A stretch of DNA of 64,000 nucleotides. Origin: Liolophura sinensis (Eukaryota; Mollusca; Polyplacophora; Chitonida; Chitonidae). A model generated the notes under the pieces. The model saw only the letters and a program-made list of their open reading frames with translations, made no database searches and was not told where the DNA came from. A program made the position numbers and the translations under genes. Where the stretch lies: positions 22,395,127 through 22,459,126 of the forward strand of contig NC_088297.1 in NCBI RefSeq assembly GCF_032854445.1, written 5' to 3'. Shown in pieces: positions 23,987 to 36,338 of this stretch. The first letter of the stretch is position 1. Each line of letters opens with the position of its first letter.

Positions 23987-26150
23987 CTACAACAAAGAAA
24001 AAAGACGTGATCGAGTACAGTAACATGTATAACCTTTTTCACCTGGCCTCAAATGTAGGTGGGGCTAAACCAGATTGGTTGAATAAGCTACTAGCGTTTG
24101 ATACTGCAAAGAAATTGAGGTTATCGCTGACTAAGTCCAAAATTGACAGGTCGCACAGTGGGCTTCTCATATGCAAGTCTGTATCTTACGGTGTCTGCAA
24201 CAGCTTTATACAGGAAAGACGGCGCTGAGACAAAACGATCCTCCTGATGTAAACCATATTTACATAAACGAGGGCCTCACTCGCCAAAGGTCGAATATGG
24301 CGGCCAATGCTCGCAAACTGGAAAAATAGATCAGAGACACAAGGACACGTGACAATCATATTCGAATACAGCACCAAAGTAGTATCTGTGCAGTCGTAGT
24401 GTGAAATAGAACTACTTACAGACAGCTTTAAGGAAACTTCGTGCTGTAAACACGAAAGTAAAAGCGACTGAGGTGACGCTGACTGCGGGTATGGTATTCT
24501 TGTTACCCTTGCATTACGTGTCACCCCTCCAGCGCCACCAGCATGGAATACTATCTTACAGTTTCAGTTGTCACAAAATAATCTATTAGAAATTAATAAA
24601 AGCTCACACCTCAAGATATATGATCTTGCAAAGTGCCCATCTACTGACTATTTGCTAGGTAGTCAATGGTAGATTTTCATGCTGTGATCAAGGTATGAGT
24701 TCTTCGTTTGTTAGGTTTGCAGATTTGTTAATTTATTTTTGGTGTGCACAGGTAGTAAAAACAATTGTCTGTATTTATGTTTTCATCTAAAATTGTCTCT
24801 AATTGGGTACGCCTAAACCATTTTGTGAATTACAAATATATGTCTAAATTTTATCTTTCCAAATTTCTATGAACATTCTTAAGTATATAAAAAACTATCA
24901 ATGTAAGAAACTGCTTAATCCCTGGCCTGTATAAAACTTGTTTACATTCCGATCTAACATGGTATTTAAAGGCGCATACAGGGCGCGCACTGGCTGTTTC
25001 TACAACACATCAACTCGCTGCAAATCGAGACGCCAAACGAGAGCGTTTCGTTTCCTTAACAGTTGGAGTCCATGAAGGCAAAAACGCAATTCACATCAGG
25101 TAACACATGTGCATTTTATTCACGGCTTTTCAGTGCATGACAAGACTGGTGCGGTTATGCTATTATACAATGATGTATTCATGTGTTGATATGCTGATGT
25201 AATTGATGGGAAATGTACATTAGGATCAATTGTGTACAAAGTGTGCTGTTTCACAAAATCACGGCAGTTATAGAAGGTTACACATGTGCAGATTATACAC
25301 AAATATATTCATGAAAACAATGACGCCTACTAAATAAATTATGAAAACGCCACAGTACCGTTTATAGGATTCATATCGGTTCCCACTCCAAACACAAATA
25401 GCGCACTCGGAAAACTCCTGTATCTGTTTGCCTTTATTTGCTTGTTTTGTTTTCTTTTAGCTTTTATGACAGGTTTCTCTTTCCTCTTGAGTCAGTTTCA
25501 CAACACAGATTTAGTCACACGAAATTATGCTTTGTCAGCCTGCACACTACCTAAAAACGTGTAACATATTAAAGTAGGCTATGCGTTGTGATCGTAAGGC
25601 AAGCTCATAGCACATTTGAGTAGTAGACTATGATGTCATTTGGTACTTCCTTCATTGTTTCAGGAAAAAAATACTACCCATAATGATGTTCAGCCAAAGG
25701 AAAAGCTATAGACTCCAAACTTGATTTTTTTTAGAGACTATATATTCTTTTACCTTGATTTCTCTTTCTCGGTATGAATAACTTGGTTGGGGGTAAATGC
25801 GCTTACTCAGATAAAGATTACAAAAGGAACCACGAATCAAATACTTATGAACACATGCATGTATTAGAGATAGAGTTATTAAGGATGCTATCATTTATAC
25901 TGGGAGTGGGTCAAGGCTCACCCTTTATCGTTATCTCAAAAATAATCTTTAACTTATCTCTGATATAATTTTCACCCTAAAGAACTGACTACTAAAGCTA
26001 AATTGTGAGTTTGTTGATAAAACGAAAGGGCTATCTCATCAGGTAAGAAAGAGGTGAGGAAACAGTTCAGGCTCTTGAAAGATTATATATGCACACAGGT
26101 AATCACAGAAATATACTGCGTTCGCACCTGGGATTTGCCAATTTCATATT
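23987..26150. other. Unassigned DNA between possible exon and 70-bp repeat
   Basis: No gene I can support. A minus-strand frame at 24186-24524 has stretches resembling splice signals but no recognisable domain. Confidence 0.35.
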
Positions 26151-26151
26151 G

Positions 26152-26502
26152 TATGTATCAAACAGTAACCAGATCTCCCCCTTCAAAAACACTTAATACC
26201 TGCCACCAGTGTTACGTGTATAGTGTATCAAACAGTAACCAGGTCTCCCCCTTCAAAAACACTTAATACCTGCCACCAGTTTTACGTGTATAGTGTATCA
26301 AACAGTAACCAGGTCTCCCCCTTCAAAAACACTTCATACCTGCCACCAGTGTTACGTGTACAGTGTATCAAACAGTAACCAGGTCTCCCCCTTCAAAAAC
26401 ACTTCATACCTGCCACCAGTGTTACGTGTACAGTGTATCAAACAGTAACCAGGTCTCCCCCTTCAAAAACACTTCATACCTGCCACCAGTGTTACGTGTA
26501 CA
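26152..26502. repeat. 70-bp tandem repeat, five copies
   Basis: The landmark AACAGTAACC recurs at 26161, 26231, 26301, 26371 and 26441, exactly 70 bp apart. Copies are nearly identical (differences such as AGATCTCC/AGGTCTCC and ACTTAATACC/ACTTCATACC), indicating recent expansion. The last copy overlaps the 3' end of the lectin-family gene on the minus strand and supplies its final codons and stop. Confidence 0.95.
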
Positions 26503-28082
26503 ATGATCGATATTCTGTTACATTCTGCAACATTTTCTTCACGTCACAAAGTATAATTCCACACAATGTCAATATAACGGCAATGAACGATATGCTTATG
26601 ACTGCAGAAGACGTCCGGTCATCTGGCATAGAGATATATTTTCTGTGCTCCTTTGTCACACTGTTCTTGTCAATGTCAAGGTCATTCAACACAAACGACA
26701 TAAAGGTGTCTGGGGTTTGGCTGATTCTGGAAGTCTGTGGGTGAAATGAACAACAACAGTTTTTCTTCTCTGCGGCTGAAGATGTGGCTGAAGATGTGGC
26801 TGGAGATGTTGTTGAAGATGTCGCTAAAGTTGTGGATAAAGATATGGCTGAAAATGTGGCTACAGATGCCGCTAAATTTGTGGCTGAAGATATGGCTGAA
26901 GATGTGGCTGAAGACATGGCAAATCTCGATCGTTCATGGCAACTCTGTTCGCCCACGCGAGAAGTTGTAAACATTAGAAGTAGTTTAGACTCAATAGTTA
27001 GGTATTTGGAAGAGGTGGGTGACGACGTCACTTCCGGTACACCTGTACTAGTGGGTGCATCATAATAGATCCAGCTTTCCTGTACACGACCTGACGTCAC
27101 CTTCACCCAATCAACGCTGGTGACCAAAGTATTCGGGACAATAGATGACGTAGTAGCTGATTGTTCCAAGTATTTACCTTCAGTACCATACACTTCGACC
27201 TCGCACAATGTAAGGTATCCGATTGACGTCAAATTAAGCGAAATTGTGACGTATCTCCCAAGAACTGATGACATACAATTGACGTCAATTATTGCCAGTA
27301 CTGGTGGTTTATCGACATCAGCATGACACAGGTGTTTAAATCGTGTTGACGGTACCGTGGCATTGATTTCGTCACTGACGTGGACTTTGAACCCGGCCAA
27401 TCTGTCCGGACCTATAAATTATACACGAAATATTTTGCGTTTAATGAAACCATCTTCAGGAATGAATTAAAGTGCTCCTGTGTATTAGATACCTAGTATA
27501 TTTATATTGTTACCCATTCAATTGACCATTTTTTTTTCATCTTGATGCCATACCGCCTCAGAGAGGTTGTTATAAGTAGATAGCTGTACTTTCTATCTGC
27601 TCTTACCTTTATTCCCGCGCTACTTTGACAACATTGTCCTTTCTGTGTAGATAGTGTACGTTTTTAATCATTGTTTATATTTATTGATTATACCGAAATA
27701 GTAGACCGTGCACATCATGTATTTAACTGTGGACATACTCAGTTTAAAAAAAATTAACCTAAGTTATTTAAAGTCGGAATCATTCATTTAGCATATCATG
27801 TCAGTTGAGAAAATATTAGGAGCCAGTGTTTAGTACATCTTAGGTCAAGTTCTGAGGCACAGTCCTGTTCATCCCTGTTGTATATCCGTAATGAATGTAT
27901 GGAGTAGTCTCCCATTAGATCGACCGTCCACCAGGGGGCCAGCTCGAGGTTAGTATGGCTGCACGTTCCGGCGAAAAACTGCATTACTCTGTTTCCGTCG
28001 TTCGCCATTGTTGCTTTTGTCCCAAATGCAGAGGTAGATTGAGATGCCGGCATATTTAAGGCCAGGTTTTTATTTTCCAGAG
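26492..28082 (-). CDS. FTP/F-type-lectin-like transmembrane protein, copy b (partial model; splice donor missing)
   Basis: Minus strand, two exons found. Exon A is 27852-28082 (acceptor TTCTTTTTAG; 77 codons): NLALNMPASQSTSAFG, DGNRVMQFF, GTCSHTNLELAPWWTVDLMG, SLRIYNRDEQDC. Exon B is 26492-27411 (acceptor AATTTATAG; 306 codons): PDRLAGFKVHVSDEINATVP and SLNLTSIGYLTLCEVEVYG, then a stalk rich in Ser/Ala/Thr, the motif KKNCCCSF, HRKYISMPDD, a membrane helix (ISFIAVILTLCGIILCDV) and a short tail. The phases match (1 to 1), but the base after exon A reads AACTTG where a GT donor is required. The intact gene has GTAATC there. The intron that separates lectin and stalk in the intact gene is absent, and the first stalk repeat with it. 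No signal-peptide exon was found. It is either a recent pseudogene or uses an unusual donor. All frames are otherwise open. Confidence 0.7.
26770..26920 (-). repeat. Coding 12-bp microsatellite in the stalk of copy b
   Basis: On the minus strand TCTTCAGCCACA-type units repeat imperfectly and encode Ser-Ser-Ala-Thr. They expand the mucin-like stalk in this copy only. The intact gene and copy c lack it. Confidence 0.8.
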
Positions 28083-28350
28083 CTAAAAAGAAAATACGTG
28101 ACAATTACGGAATTAATTCTGATCTTAATTATCGTGTCATATGGTAATAAAACAGCTATAAATCTTCAAAGCGTGTTGATCTGACAACTGCATTTACGCC
28201 ACGTAGAACAAAAGTCCATTTACTTATTTGTGTATTTATTTGTGTGTTTTTTTTTACAAAGTATATATATACAGAGTCCGTGCTCTGTATGATATAGTAA
28301 GTACGTATGGTATGTATTAAATAGTATAATGCATTGTCTGATCGGCTTGT
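28083..28350. other. Upstream flank of copy b
   Basis: This is where a first intron should lie. It has T-rich and TATATATA runs but no signal-peptide exon that I can find before the repeat-rich block starts. Confidence 0.35.
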
Positions 28351-30540
28351 ATAGTTGAGTATTGGGCTATGGAGCGCCAAAACGGACCAACGGGTGGGCT
28401 GCACTTTTTCCGCACGGGTTTCGTTGACGTCATCGCTGCGCCCTCCAATCGGAGACGGGCTGGTGGATTGTATGACCGACGGGCGAACGATACGTAGGAT
28501 CCACTACACAGCAGTGGATCCGTTCATGCACTTGTTTTATTTTTGGTTTGTTTTTCTTTTGGCTCGTGTGGGGGTGGGGGGCGGTCAGAGGAGTGAGCAG
28601 CGTGTACAAAACGCCTTGGCAAGTGTTAGCGGACGGAATCTCCGCTAACAAAACAAATCATGCCAAGGAACGTGCACCAGGACATTTTCCAGACGGGACA
28701 AGCGGCTCTGGCATGAGCCAACGCGGCACACAGTGGAAGAGAGGTTTACTTAAACTGAACGTTTATCCCACGGACGTACTTGGTCCGGCACCAGCAGAGC
28801 GGATTTTCACATGTGAAGCGTGTCAGAAGACCTTTCATCGGTTGTGGGATTGGCGAGCGCATCTGTGTCCTAAGTCACACTGTGCCAAAAGCCTAACGAT
28901 TTCAGCACTGGGTCTGATATCACAGCGCTTTTTACCAGTAAAGGGCCGGTCTTTCGGATTCTTTGGGTCGCCGACAAGGTTGTTATACTCAAATAACCAC
29001 TCACTGTATAACCGGGCTTCTCTAGCACAGTAGGTGAAACCTCTTAGCTTCCGTCTGGCACTTCTCCCTCGACTTAAACTGTGGTTTACTCTCACTTAGG
29101 GCGGTATGCACTTCCTGCAGGACAGGACAACAACCCGTAGTTCCACCGGGGCAGAATTGTGTAGGAGCCCGTCTCGCGCAGTAGGTGAAACCTCCCAGCT
29201 TCTGCCCGTTGGACGTACGCCAGGGTGGTATGCACTGCCTCCAGTATAACATCAACAGCCGGGACACAACATGTGCTCAGTGCATTCAGCACACACAGCA
29301 GCCACCCTCACCACGCCATGCTCACGATCGGCAACGCATCGAGTCCCACCGTCTCGGCCAGGTCATGCGTACGGTGTGCCTTTCACAGCAGATGTGGAAA
29401 ATACCAGCTCCTACCGGCAAAACCTTTGCCATGTGTCGGGAACACCTCGAGTCAAGTCCACTTAACTTGCAACGGGTGCCACACCGGCCCTGACAACTGC
29501 CCAAACTTCTGCCAATCAAGAATGGGTTCTTCGGTGAGTACGGCTGTTAACCGTAAGACCATACCACAGCAGGTGCAGCCCAATGTATTCAGGGCGAGCA
29601 CGTGGCTGTCCTTATTGGTGTGAAGTCATTCATTAATCTCGACCACCTGACACTCCTTCGCCTAGCCGGAGTCATACGCAGGTGATACACCAAGTCCATA
29701 CCATGCCATGCGCCACGAAGTTGTCTATACCGTGCCATACGACACCTCATCTGTTCGCTTTACCCCTCTCTCTCTCTCTCTTCAGTTTCTTTCTCTGGAG
29801 GCTAGAGCCGTCTTTTCTCAGGGACACCGCAGGTTGCAAAATTTTTGTTTGACCGCATACGACAGCCTGCTCAAAACACACAACCACACCGGGCGAGCGT
29901 TCGACACTTCCATGTTGTGGGTAACTTCATAGAACCTCCTCTAGATCGGCAACACTACTTTGCCAGTCTCTAAAGTTGACCATAGAGAAACCAGTCGAAC
30001 CAAGTCCGATTGGCTTCTAGGTTATTCGCCTCTTGCGACAAGCTACCTAGAAGGTTGAGGTGCTAGGCTTGTCTGACCCCGACACCCCACTGGGGAATAT
30101 CGCTAAGATTAAATAACAAACAAACCAAGCTTTTTACGACAGGCTGTATGGAGAGCTGAAGTGCTATTCTTGACGCCAAACCCCAAAGTGGATCTAGCGC
30201 CAAACAAATTCACCATCGACAGCATCGCACGGTCACTTCTGCCGTATTCTCCAACACAGCCCGGGGCATCATCCTTCACGCACTCCCAGGGTCTGGTATT
30301 CTCCGCCTCATGCTTCTTGTGACGCCACACCAACACTAGCTGCCTCTAGCTATAGACAGATCCGACAAATTGGTCGCCTAGTCGGTAAGACACTATCACA
30401 AACTTCATCGTTGATCCCCTACGGACGCTGCTGCCGTGTTTTCAACACGTCAAGGGGCATCACACTTCACGCACAACCCCTGACTCTGGCAAAATTCTCC
30501 CAACCGCATCAAAAAAAGAAAAAAAAAAAAAAAAAAAGAA
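28350..30540 (+). mobile_element. Composite of old CpG-rich repeats ending in poly(A), possibly a LINE remnant
   Basis: Compositionally different from its AT-rich surroundings. It contains a plus-strand frame (28548-29033) with a C2H2-like motif CEACQKTFHRLWDWRAHLCP...H. Next comes a diverged duplication of about 130 bp (GTAGGTGAAACCTC near 29030 and 29170; GGTATGCACT near 29103 and 29228). A second duplication of about 190 bp follows (GGGGCATCA.CCTTCACGCAC near 30263 and GGGGCATCACACTTCACGCAC near 30453). An A-rich tract at 30510-30538 closes it. The motif CCCCGACACCCCACTGGGG at 30077-30096 resembles CCCCGGACACCCCACGGGG at 2932-2950 in the leader of the first LINE. Zinc fingers followed by poly(A) would fit an R2-like or other LINE, but no RT is present. 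This is inference. Confidence 0.4.
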
Positions 30541-31700
30541 CCCAATGCTTAATACATCAGTAAGCTCACCGGAAAAATAAATGGAAATATTTATGAAGTA
30601 TAGCAACATTCCAAAGCGCCGTGCAGACGTGAAACAAAACGCTTGGACTGAAGTGTACACAGCCTCATTTAATTGTCGTCAAAACAAGTCATCACCGCTC
30701 TAAAACTGCAAAAAAGAGAGTTGGGAGACGGGGAATCATTCCCCAGTCTTCTTCTACTTCTTCTTCTTATTATTATACCCCATTATCATATTATTATCGG
30801 TAGTACATTCTCAACGCTAAGTAGAATGGCTCGTTAGAAGACGGGCACTTGTGATGCTCCAAATGCGCCACAAAATAACCACAAATTCCCGCGTGGCGGC
30901 ACCCTAGGAGGCATCTATCAGACGGCCACAGGTAGCATATATGACAGTCCCCTGTGGGGATCGGTTCATACTGTTTCCAAGGTTGTGACTGGTGCTGTCA
31001 CATCACCCACGGTGGGTACCCCTGGCGCTAGGTTAGCATCCTACACCACTGCTGCTGCTGGTGCTCCTGACGCTGCCCCTGACGCTGCTGCTGCCGGCGG
31101 TCCGTTTTGGGCTGGTTGGACCATTAACCCTGCCGGGATCATAAAGCACTCCCTATTGTTGGGTCGCTCTCGTATTCGGGGTTCTATCTCCCCCACCATG
31201 GCCTGCTTCTTGCACAGCACCAATCCATCCCGTACACCCCTGTCCCTGTGCCCGCATGGCGTGGATCGCCCGCCCACTGCCGATCTCTCTGTCTTGTTGG
31301 GATGGGCGGGATGGGTGATAGGGGTTGGTATTGGTAATTCGAGCGTTCATCCATTATCTGCCCTGGACGATGACTGTGGGTTTGCCTCCTGTTCCGGGGC
31401 TAATTGCCTCTCGCTTGGTTTAGGTGGGGTAGGCAGTCTTGGACCTTCCCACGTACGGTCGCAGAGAAAGCCAGCATGCTTTTTGGGAAGAAGCAGCTTT
31501 AGATGACTGCTCCTCGCGTGTTGTTGATTTGAATTACGGTCGGTATACTCGCCGGATGTCATAAGTGAATAAGGAGCTACAGTTTGTCAGCAATGTGGAA
31601 AAATATGCCTGAACTGTTGACGGAGCACGAAAAAAGGCAATGACCAAACCGAAAAAAAAATATAAAAACGCTATGCGACTGTTGTAAATACCAATCAATT
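30541..31700. other. GC-rich segment with long but unsupported frames and a SINE fragment
   Basis: A plus-strand frame stays open from about 30841 to 31506. It has an Ala/Pro-rich stretch (AAAGAPDAAPDAAAAGG), but no domain. On the minus strand 31440-31500 matches the SINE family 1 body (CATGCTGGCTTTCTCTGCGA, then CCGTACGTGGGAAGGTC). This shows that part of the apparent coding sequence is transposon-derived. Confidence 0.45.
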
Positions 31701-31715
31701 TAGCTAAGGACTTTT

Positions 31716-31765
31716 TCGTCGTGATGTGACTGAAAAATTGTTAATTACGACTTAAACCCAAAGCA
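31716..31765 (+). repeat. SINE family 2, tail fragment
   Basis: GATGTGACTGAAAAATTGTT followed by AATTACGACTTAAACCC matches the 3' end of the fuller family 2 copies at 34345-34638 and 54349-54685. Confidence 0.65.
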
Positions 31766-33473
31766 CTCACTCACATCGATTAGGAGCTCCTACTGGGGAT
31801 GAAGCTCTGACCAGTCTCCAGTCTCGAAGGTATATTCCTTTGTTGGGTCTTTCGTACGGTAAAATATTATTTGGCTTCCAAGTAGTGTTTGTATGAATGT
31901 TTTATGCCTCCGGCAATCACAAGTTTAAACACTGAATGCCCTGAAGTGGTTACACGTTACAAATCCAGCGCGCATAATCTGTATTGCCTGTCCGTCCGCT
32001 GGCTCTGGCAGAGGGGTGGCCTGAAACTCCAGACGTTCAAGGCGGTGAAACCGTTTGCGTGAAGCAAACATTGCATTGCAGAAAAAACTCCCGACTCTTA
32101 TAATACTAGTGATGAAAAATACACATATCATAAATCAAATTAAATGATGGGATCCAGTCAAGCTCCCAATGATAAAATTAAATCATGTTGAAAGGACAGT
32201 GCAATTCTTCACTGAAACTTCGGTAATAAACCCAAAACATAAATATTATATGAAATTAAGAATGAGGTGTCTAAATTGCAACAATATTATGTTTGTCGGA
32301 TTTTCTGCACATATATCACTTATAAATAGAAATATGGTAATATACTACTGCGATTCGGTTCCTAATTCAACCGAAATCGTACAGGCTTAGGCTTCATTTT
32401 GTGGTATCAAATGATGTCTTGTTTACATTTTAGATCAATAAATTGTCTACTTGATCTTGATCTTGTTGCAGTTTATTAGCTTCAATTGTTTCATCCAAAA
32501 CGTGCTACATTGTCTTTTATTGGTCTTTAACGTCGTTGCTGGCTCCTCTGGTAATCTGTAAATTGACATGAGGTGTCTACCACAATTTTATTGACGCAAG
32601 AAAAATTTATAATTTTTCACACTGTAATTTTAGATTTACGGACAGTACTATGAACAATGTACGATGGGCTGTGAAGACTTCCAGGGAATGGCAAGTCGCT
32701 AGGAACGAAAAGGCAATATGCTTGGACAAAAGCTCATTTGTATTTCACCCATGGGGGAGGAAATGCCTACGTATGAACTGAACTACAGTTTAACACAATA
32801 TTCATGAAGTGAAAAAAGTGAATCATTTCAAGCACATTTCTAGTTAATCAATTATCTATATCTATGTTGGTATTAGTGCCCTGCAAAAGAATGATAATAA
32901 AGGCGCCAATACATGTACGTTTTTGGTTTTTCCTGATGTGTCAAGCAATACAGTGTATTTTAATCCGATTCGAACCCCAGTCGGTATTGCTCTATTTTTA
33001 GAGGGTTGCAATGTTATACATGAGCCATTCATGTACCATTTTATCGAAGGGAGTGTTTTTCGCTCTTGTTGAATCAATGAGTAATTTGCCTGTTATTCTG
33101 TGCGGATGGCTCTACAGTTTGTTGTCGTATTAGACAGAAAACTGCCGATTCAGGTTCGAATTTACTTCAGAAATATGATCAAATTCCTGCCATCTACTGC
33201 ATGTTTGCTCCAGGTATTGACCTGTGTCAATCGCTCCATTCCTTAAAAAGTATTGTAGCGATGTGACAATAGTTTGGTGTCATAGATAAGTTTTAAATAA
33301 TAGTAGAATAAAACCTAGCCTCTACACCTTAAACATGTGTAAAAGTTGTGTTATTAAAAATTCGCCAACTTTGCGAACAAAGCACAATCCTTGCAAATAA
33401 ATCTTCGATATGCTCTATAGCTGCACCACGCATTGTAAATGTTATTTAATATTTTAACATTATTTAATGTTTT
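31766..33473. other. Unassigned DNA
   Basis: AT-rich with no recognisable feature. Confidence 0.4.
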
Positions 33474-33557
33474 CTTGCATTCACCATAATGTTGACTACC
33501 GTCGAATAAGAGTAATATTCATGAATACGGCGTAAAACACCAGTCAGATAAATGGTT
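33474..33557 (+). repeat. SINE family 1, 3' tail
   Basis: TTCACCATAATGTTGACTAC, TACGGCGTAAAACACCAGTC and a short AGATAAATGG end match the family tail. Confidence 0.8.
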
Positions 33558-34344
33558 AATTTGCTGAGACCCGCACGATGAAACGCTGCTTTTCTGACAA
33601 GATTTCTGCACCATCTAAGATAAGTTAGGATAGGGAAGTAGAGCCCTGTCGGCCAATGATTCCAAATCAAACGGTAATACAAATGAAAAATGCGGGCTCA
33701 GCCTAATTTTACGCATGCGTACCGCATATCCGATAAATCGTATAGGTTGCCCACTGAGTTAACATTGTAATGGAATATCAAAGCATGTCACATATACATT
33801 TCACGACAGTTCCAGTGCCGCGATTGCAATGTTGAATATCATCTCTAATAGCCAACATGTCAAAAAAATCAGGTCCGTGTAGCATGTTATAGTTAGTTCC
33901 ATATAGACTCAAATATTAGATCCCATGCTCTCGTTAGGTCTATGTTAACTGTATGTCATTCAACTTTTTCACAGTGTTTGAGGCATTACCGAGCAGATTG
34001 TTAGACACCAAATGCATTTGAGATTTTTTACGATTGCACAATAATAGTGCAATATGCTCCCAAAACGTTGGGGGTCTTTGTACACATTTTGATAGTTCCC
34101 TGATTTATTAAAATGAGAAAGTGCCATTAAATCAGAGCCACTAAAGATCCTCTGTCGGATGATTTGCCCTTCCGGAGGACAAATGGAGACGGGCTGTTTT
34201 TAGTACGGATTATGAGCGATACACATTGTCGACAAGTTGAAAAACGTCGCGTGATCTGTAAAAAATGTTTTTTTATAACTATTGCAGGATCACGAGCTGG
34301 TGTCACTTGTGCCCCTGTAACACGGTTAGAGTGAGTGAGTGCTT
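33558..34344. other. Unassigned DNA
   Basis: No gene or repeat recognised. Confidence 0.4.
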
Positions 34345-34638
34345 GGGGTTGAACAATTTTTCAGTCATATGACGAGGAAGGAATCCTTGGGGTGTGTGTC
34401 CTTGTTTCAGGACGGACTTCCACCGCTCTTTTATCTAGTGCTGCTTCACTGAGACAACTTACCGAAGGCAAGAAATCCGCCTCCCCCGAGCCATTATACT
34501 GATGTGGGTCAACCAGTTGTTGCACTAACCCCTTCATAATGAACGCCAAGCGAGGAAGTTACAACTTCCTCTTACATCCTGGATTTACCGCTCCCGAAGC
34601 GGACACTCTACCAACTGCGCTATCCGGACGAGTCAAAA
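34345..34638 (-). repeat. SINE family 2, near full length
   Basis: Minus strand: a tRNA-like head (CCGGATAGCGCAGTTGGTAG, then GTCCGCTTCGGGAGCGGTAA), a perfect hairpin at 34552-34571 (GAGGAAGTT, two bases, AACTTCCTC), CGCTTGGCGTTCAT, and a 3' end TCATATGACTGAAAAATTGT. It aligns over its whole length with 54349-54685. A family with a tRNA-like head and this tail is a pol III-transcribed SINE by structure. I have no established name for it. Confidence 0.88.
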
Positions 34639-35089
34639 CACGGTTAGACACGTGATCGCTAATTTAATGTCTACAAAGGTTGCCTACCGTTTTACATGAT
34701 ATACAAAGACTGTTTTTGTCTTTAACAACAAAAGAGCTCGAACTCGAACCCAGAGGAGCACACCAGCTATTTTGACCAGCAGTAAATGGTTTTTAATGAT
34801 GTTAAAAAAAAACGCAAGGTTTGTTCTAGGTGAACGAGTAAAAGCGGTATTAAATCCATGTACATGTAACTTTTTCTTTCTTGACTTTATTTATCTTTCA
34901 AACTGTTAGCCTACAGTTCTTGCTCTGTTTCACAGCAGATAATATTTACACATGTTAATCGCCAAATTATTTGGGCTACCTACTGTAGGATAAAACCTTT
35001 CCCACCTGTGACCAACGTATCGTCCATATGTGTATGAAAATAAAACTTCTTACTACGGCGTCTAATTTACTGCAATTACCATCACTATA
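34639..35089. other. Unassigned DNA
   Basis: No gene or repeat recognised. Confidence 0.4.
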
Positions 35090-35260
35090 ATTCTAGAACA
35101 GTGACGTCTACTATATTGCAGTTAAACATCACGGCCTATTTTTTACCTAATTCTGCTTAAGTAAGGTGCTATGGGGCGTGTAATGTGCTATTATTTGAGC
35201 ATTTACATGTAAGAATTAAACCCTAAATGGGGTAAATTGACAAGAGGTCGTATCACATCG
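35090..35260 (+). repeat. Dispersed repeat X, copy 3
   Basis: Contains TCTAGAACAGTGACGTC, CCTAATTCTGCTTAAG, GAGCATTTAC and TAAATTGACAAGAGG. It combines the parts seen separately at 9540-9700 and 14571-14656, which makes it the most complete of the three. Confidence 0.5.
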
Positions 35261-36338
35261 GTTATTATGGCCATTTGCCAGATATCACAGATGTGGCTTT
35301 CATATTACTTTCTGTGCTTTAGGGCTTTTGTTGAACCAGATTTAAATATGAGATTTAGTCACCTTTCAGAAATGGCCTGACGATCGACTTCTATTATTTA
35401 CATCCGAATTTTTATCAGATCGACAGCTTATAGCACAGATGGGGTCAACACATTCTGACTCCTTATAAACAAGTATTAAAGTAAATAGCTAAGACAAACC
35501 CTTAATATTTGGTACACACGTTACGCTATGTGTACATGGTTTCCCTGTATTTGCTACAACGTTAATAACATATCTGGGAAAGGGCGCTGAAAGCAGAGCT
35601 TAGCCTCCTTAAGTGTATGTTTTATATTTCTTAAAGGAGCTCAATTGTAGGCCTATCACGAGATAATAAAAGATAACTCTTTACATAGTAAAATAATATA
35701 TTATTTTTTACATTCTTTTGTACATATTTATATCAAAGCATGTACTGAAAATGCCACTTACATTGAATATAGAGGCACAATTTGTGTGTTTTATATTTTC
35801 CCTCCGCTGTTATAGCCTGCATGCCCACTTGGATCCATTAATTCACTCTGGCTCGTTGAGACGTTAAATCTGCTTCCTGCAGAATTCATTTACCACAATA
35901 AATGTACTTAAATTTACGGAAAAATCACCCTAGGGCCTTCGAATAAACTTGAAATTATCAGACTATATGCACTTCCAGTTAAAGTATTATTCTATTTAAA
36001 GTCTTTTCCTTAAATCTTTGAAGGCTAGTTTTGGTTGAAATGACGCCACATTCATGACTCTTTGTTACAATTTTTATGTCAATGGTAAACCAAAACCGCC
36101 ATGGAGACCTTAACAGCATTTTGATTATTAAATGTTTAACACATCAATGTTAACAAAGCGGCTTAAAGACTTACCAATCGATGCAGCGTTGGTCCGCTGG
36201 GTTTTTACACCCGTAAATCGGACGGCCATCACATGGGAGAAAACTTTGAGGACACGGCGTTAATTAACATTCACTTAGTCAGCTAATCAAAAACTTACCG
36301 AAGGTCTGCCTGTGTACAAGATGTAAATCAAAACTAGC
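35261..36338. other. Unassigned DNA
   Basis: AT-rich; no supportable feature. Confidence 0.4.

Noticed and set aside
24003-24026. Signal peptide for the 23651-23986 exon
   Set aside because: The hydrophobic start MLLYSITSFFFVV is the translation of a pyrimidine tract ending in TTGTAG, more likely a splice acceptor.
30841-31506. Plus-strand open frame of about 220 codons
   Set aside because: No domain. Part of it (31440-31500) is a SINE fragment on the other strand, and its openness reflects high GC.
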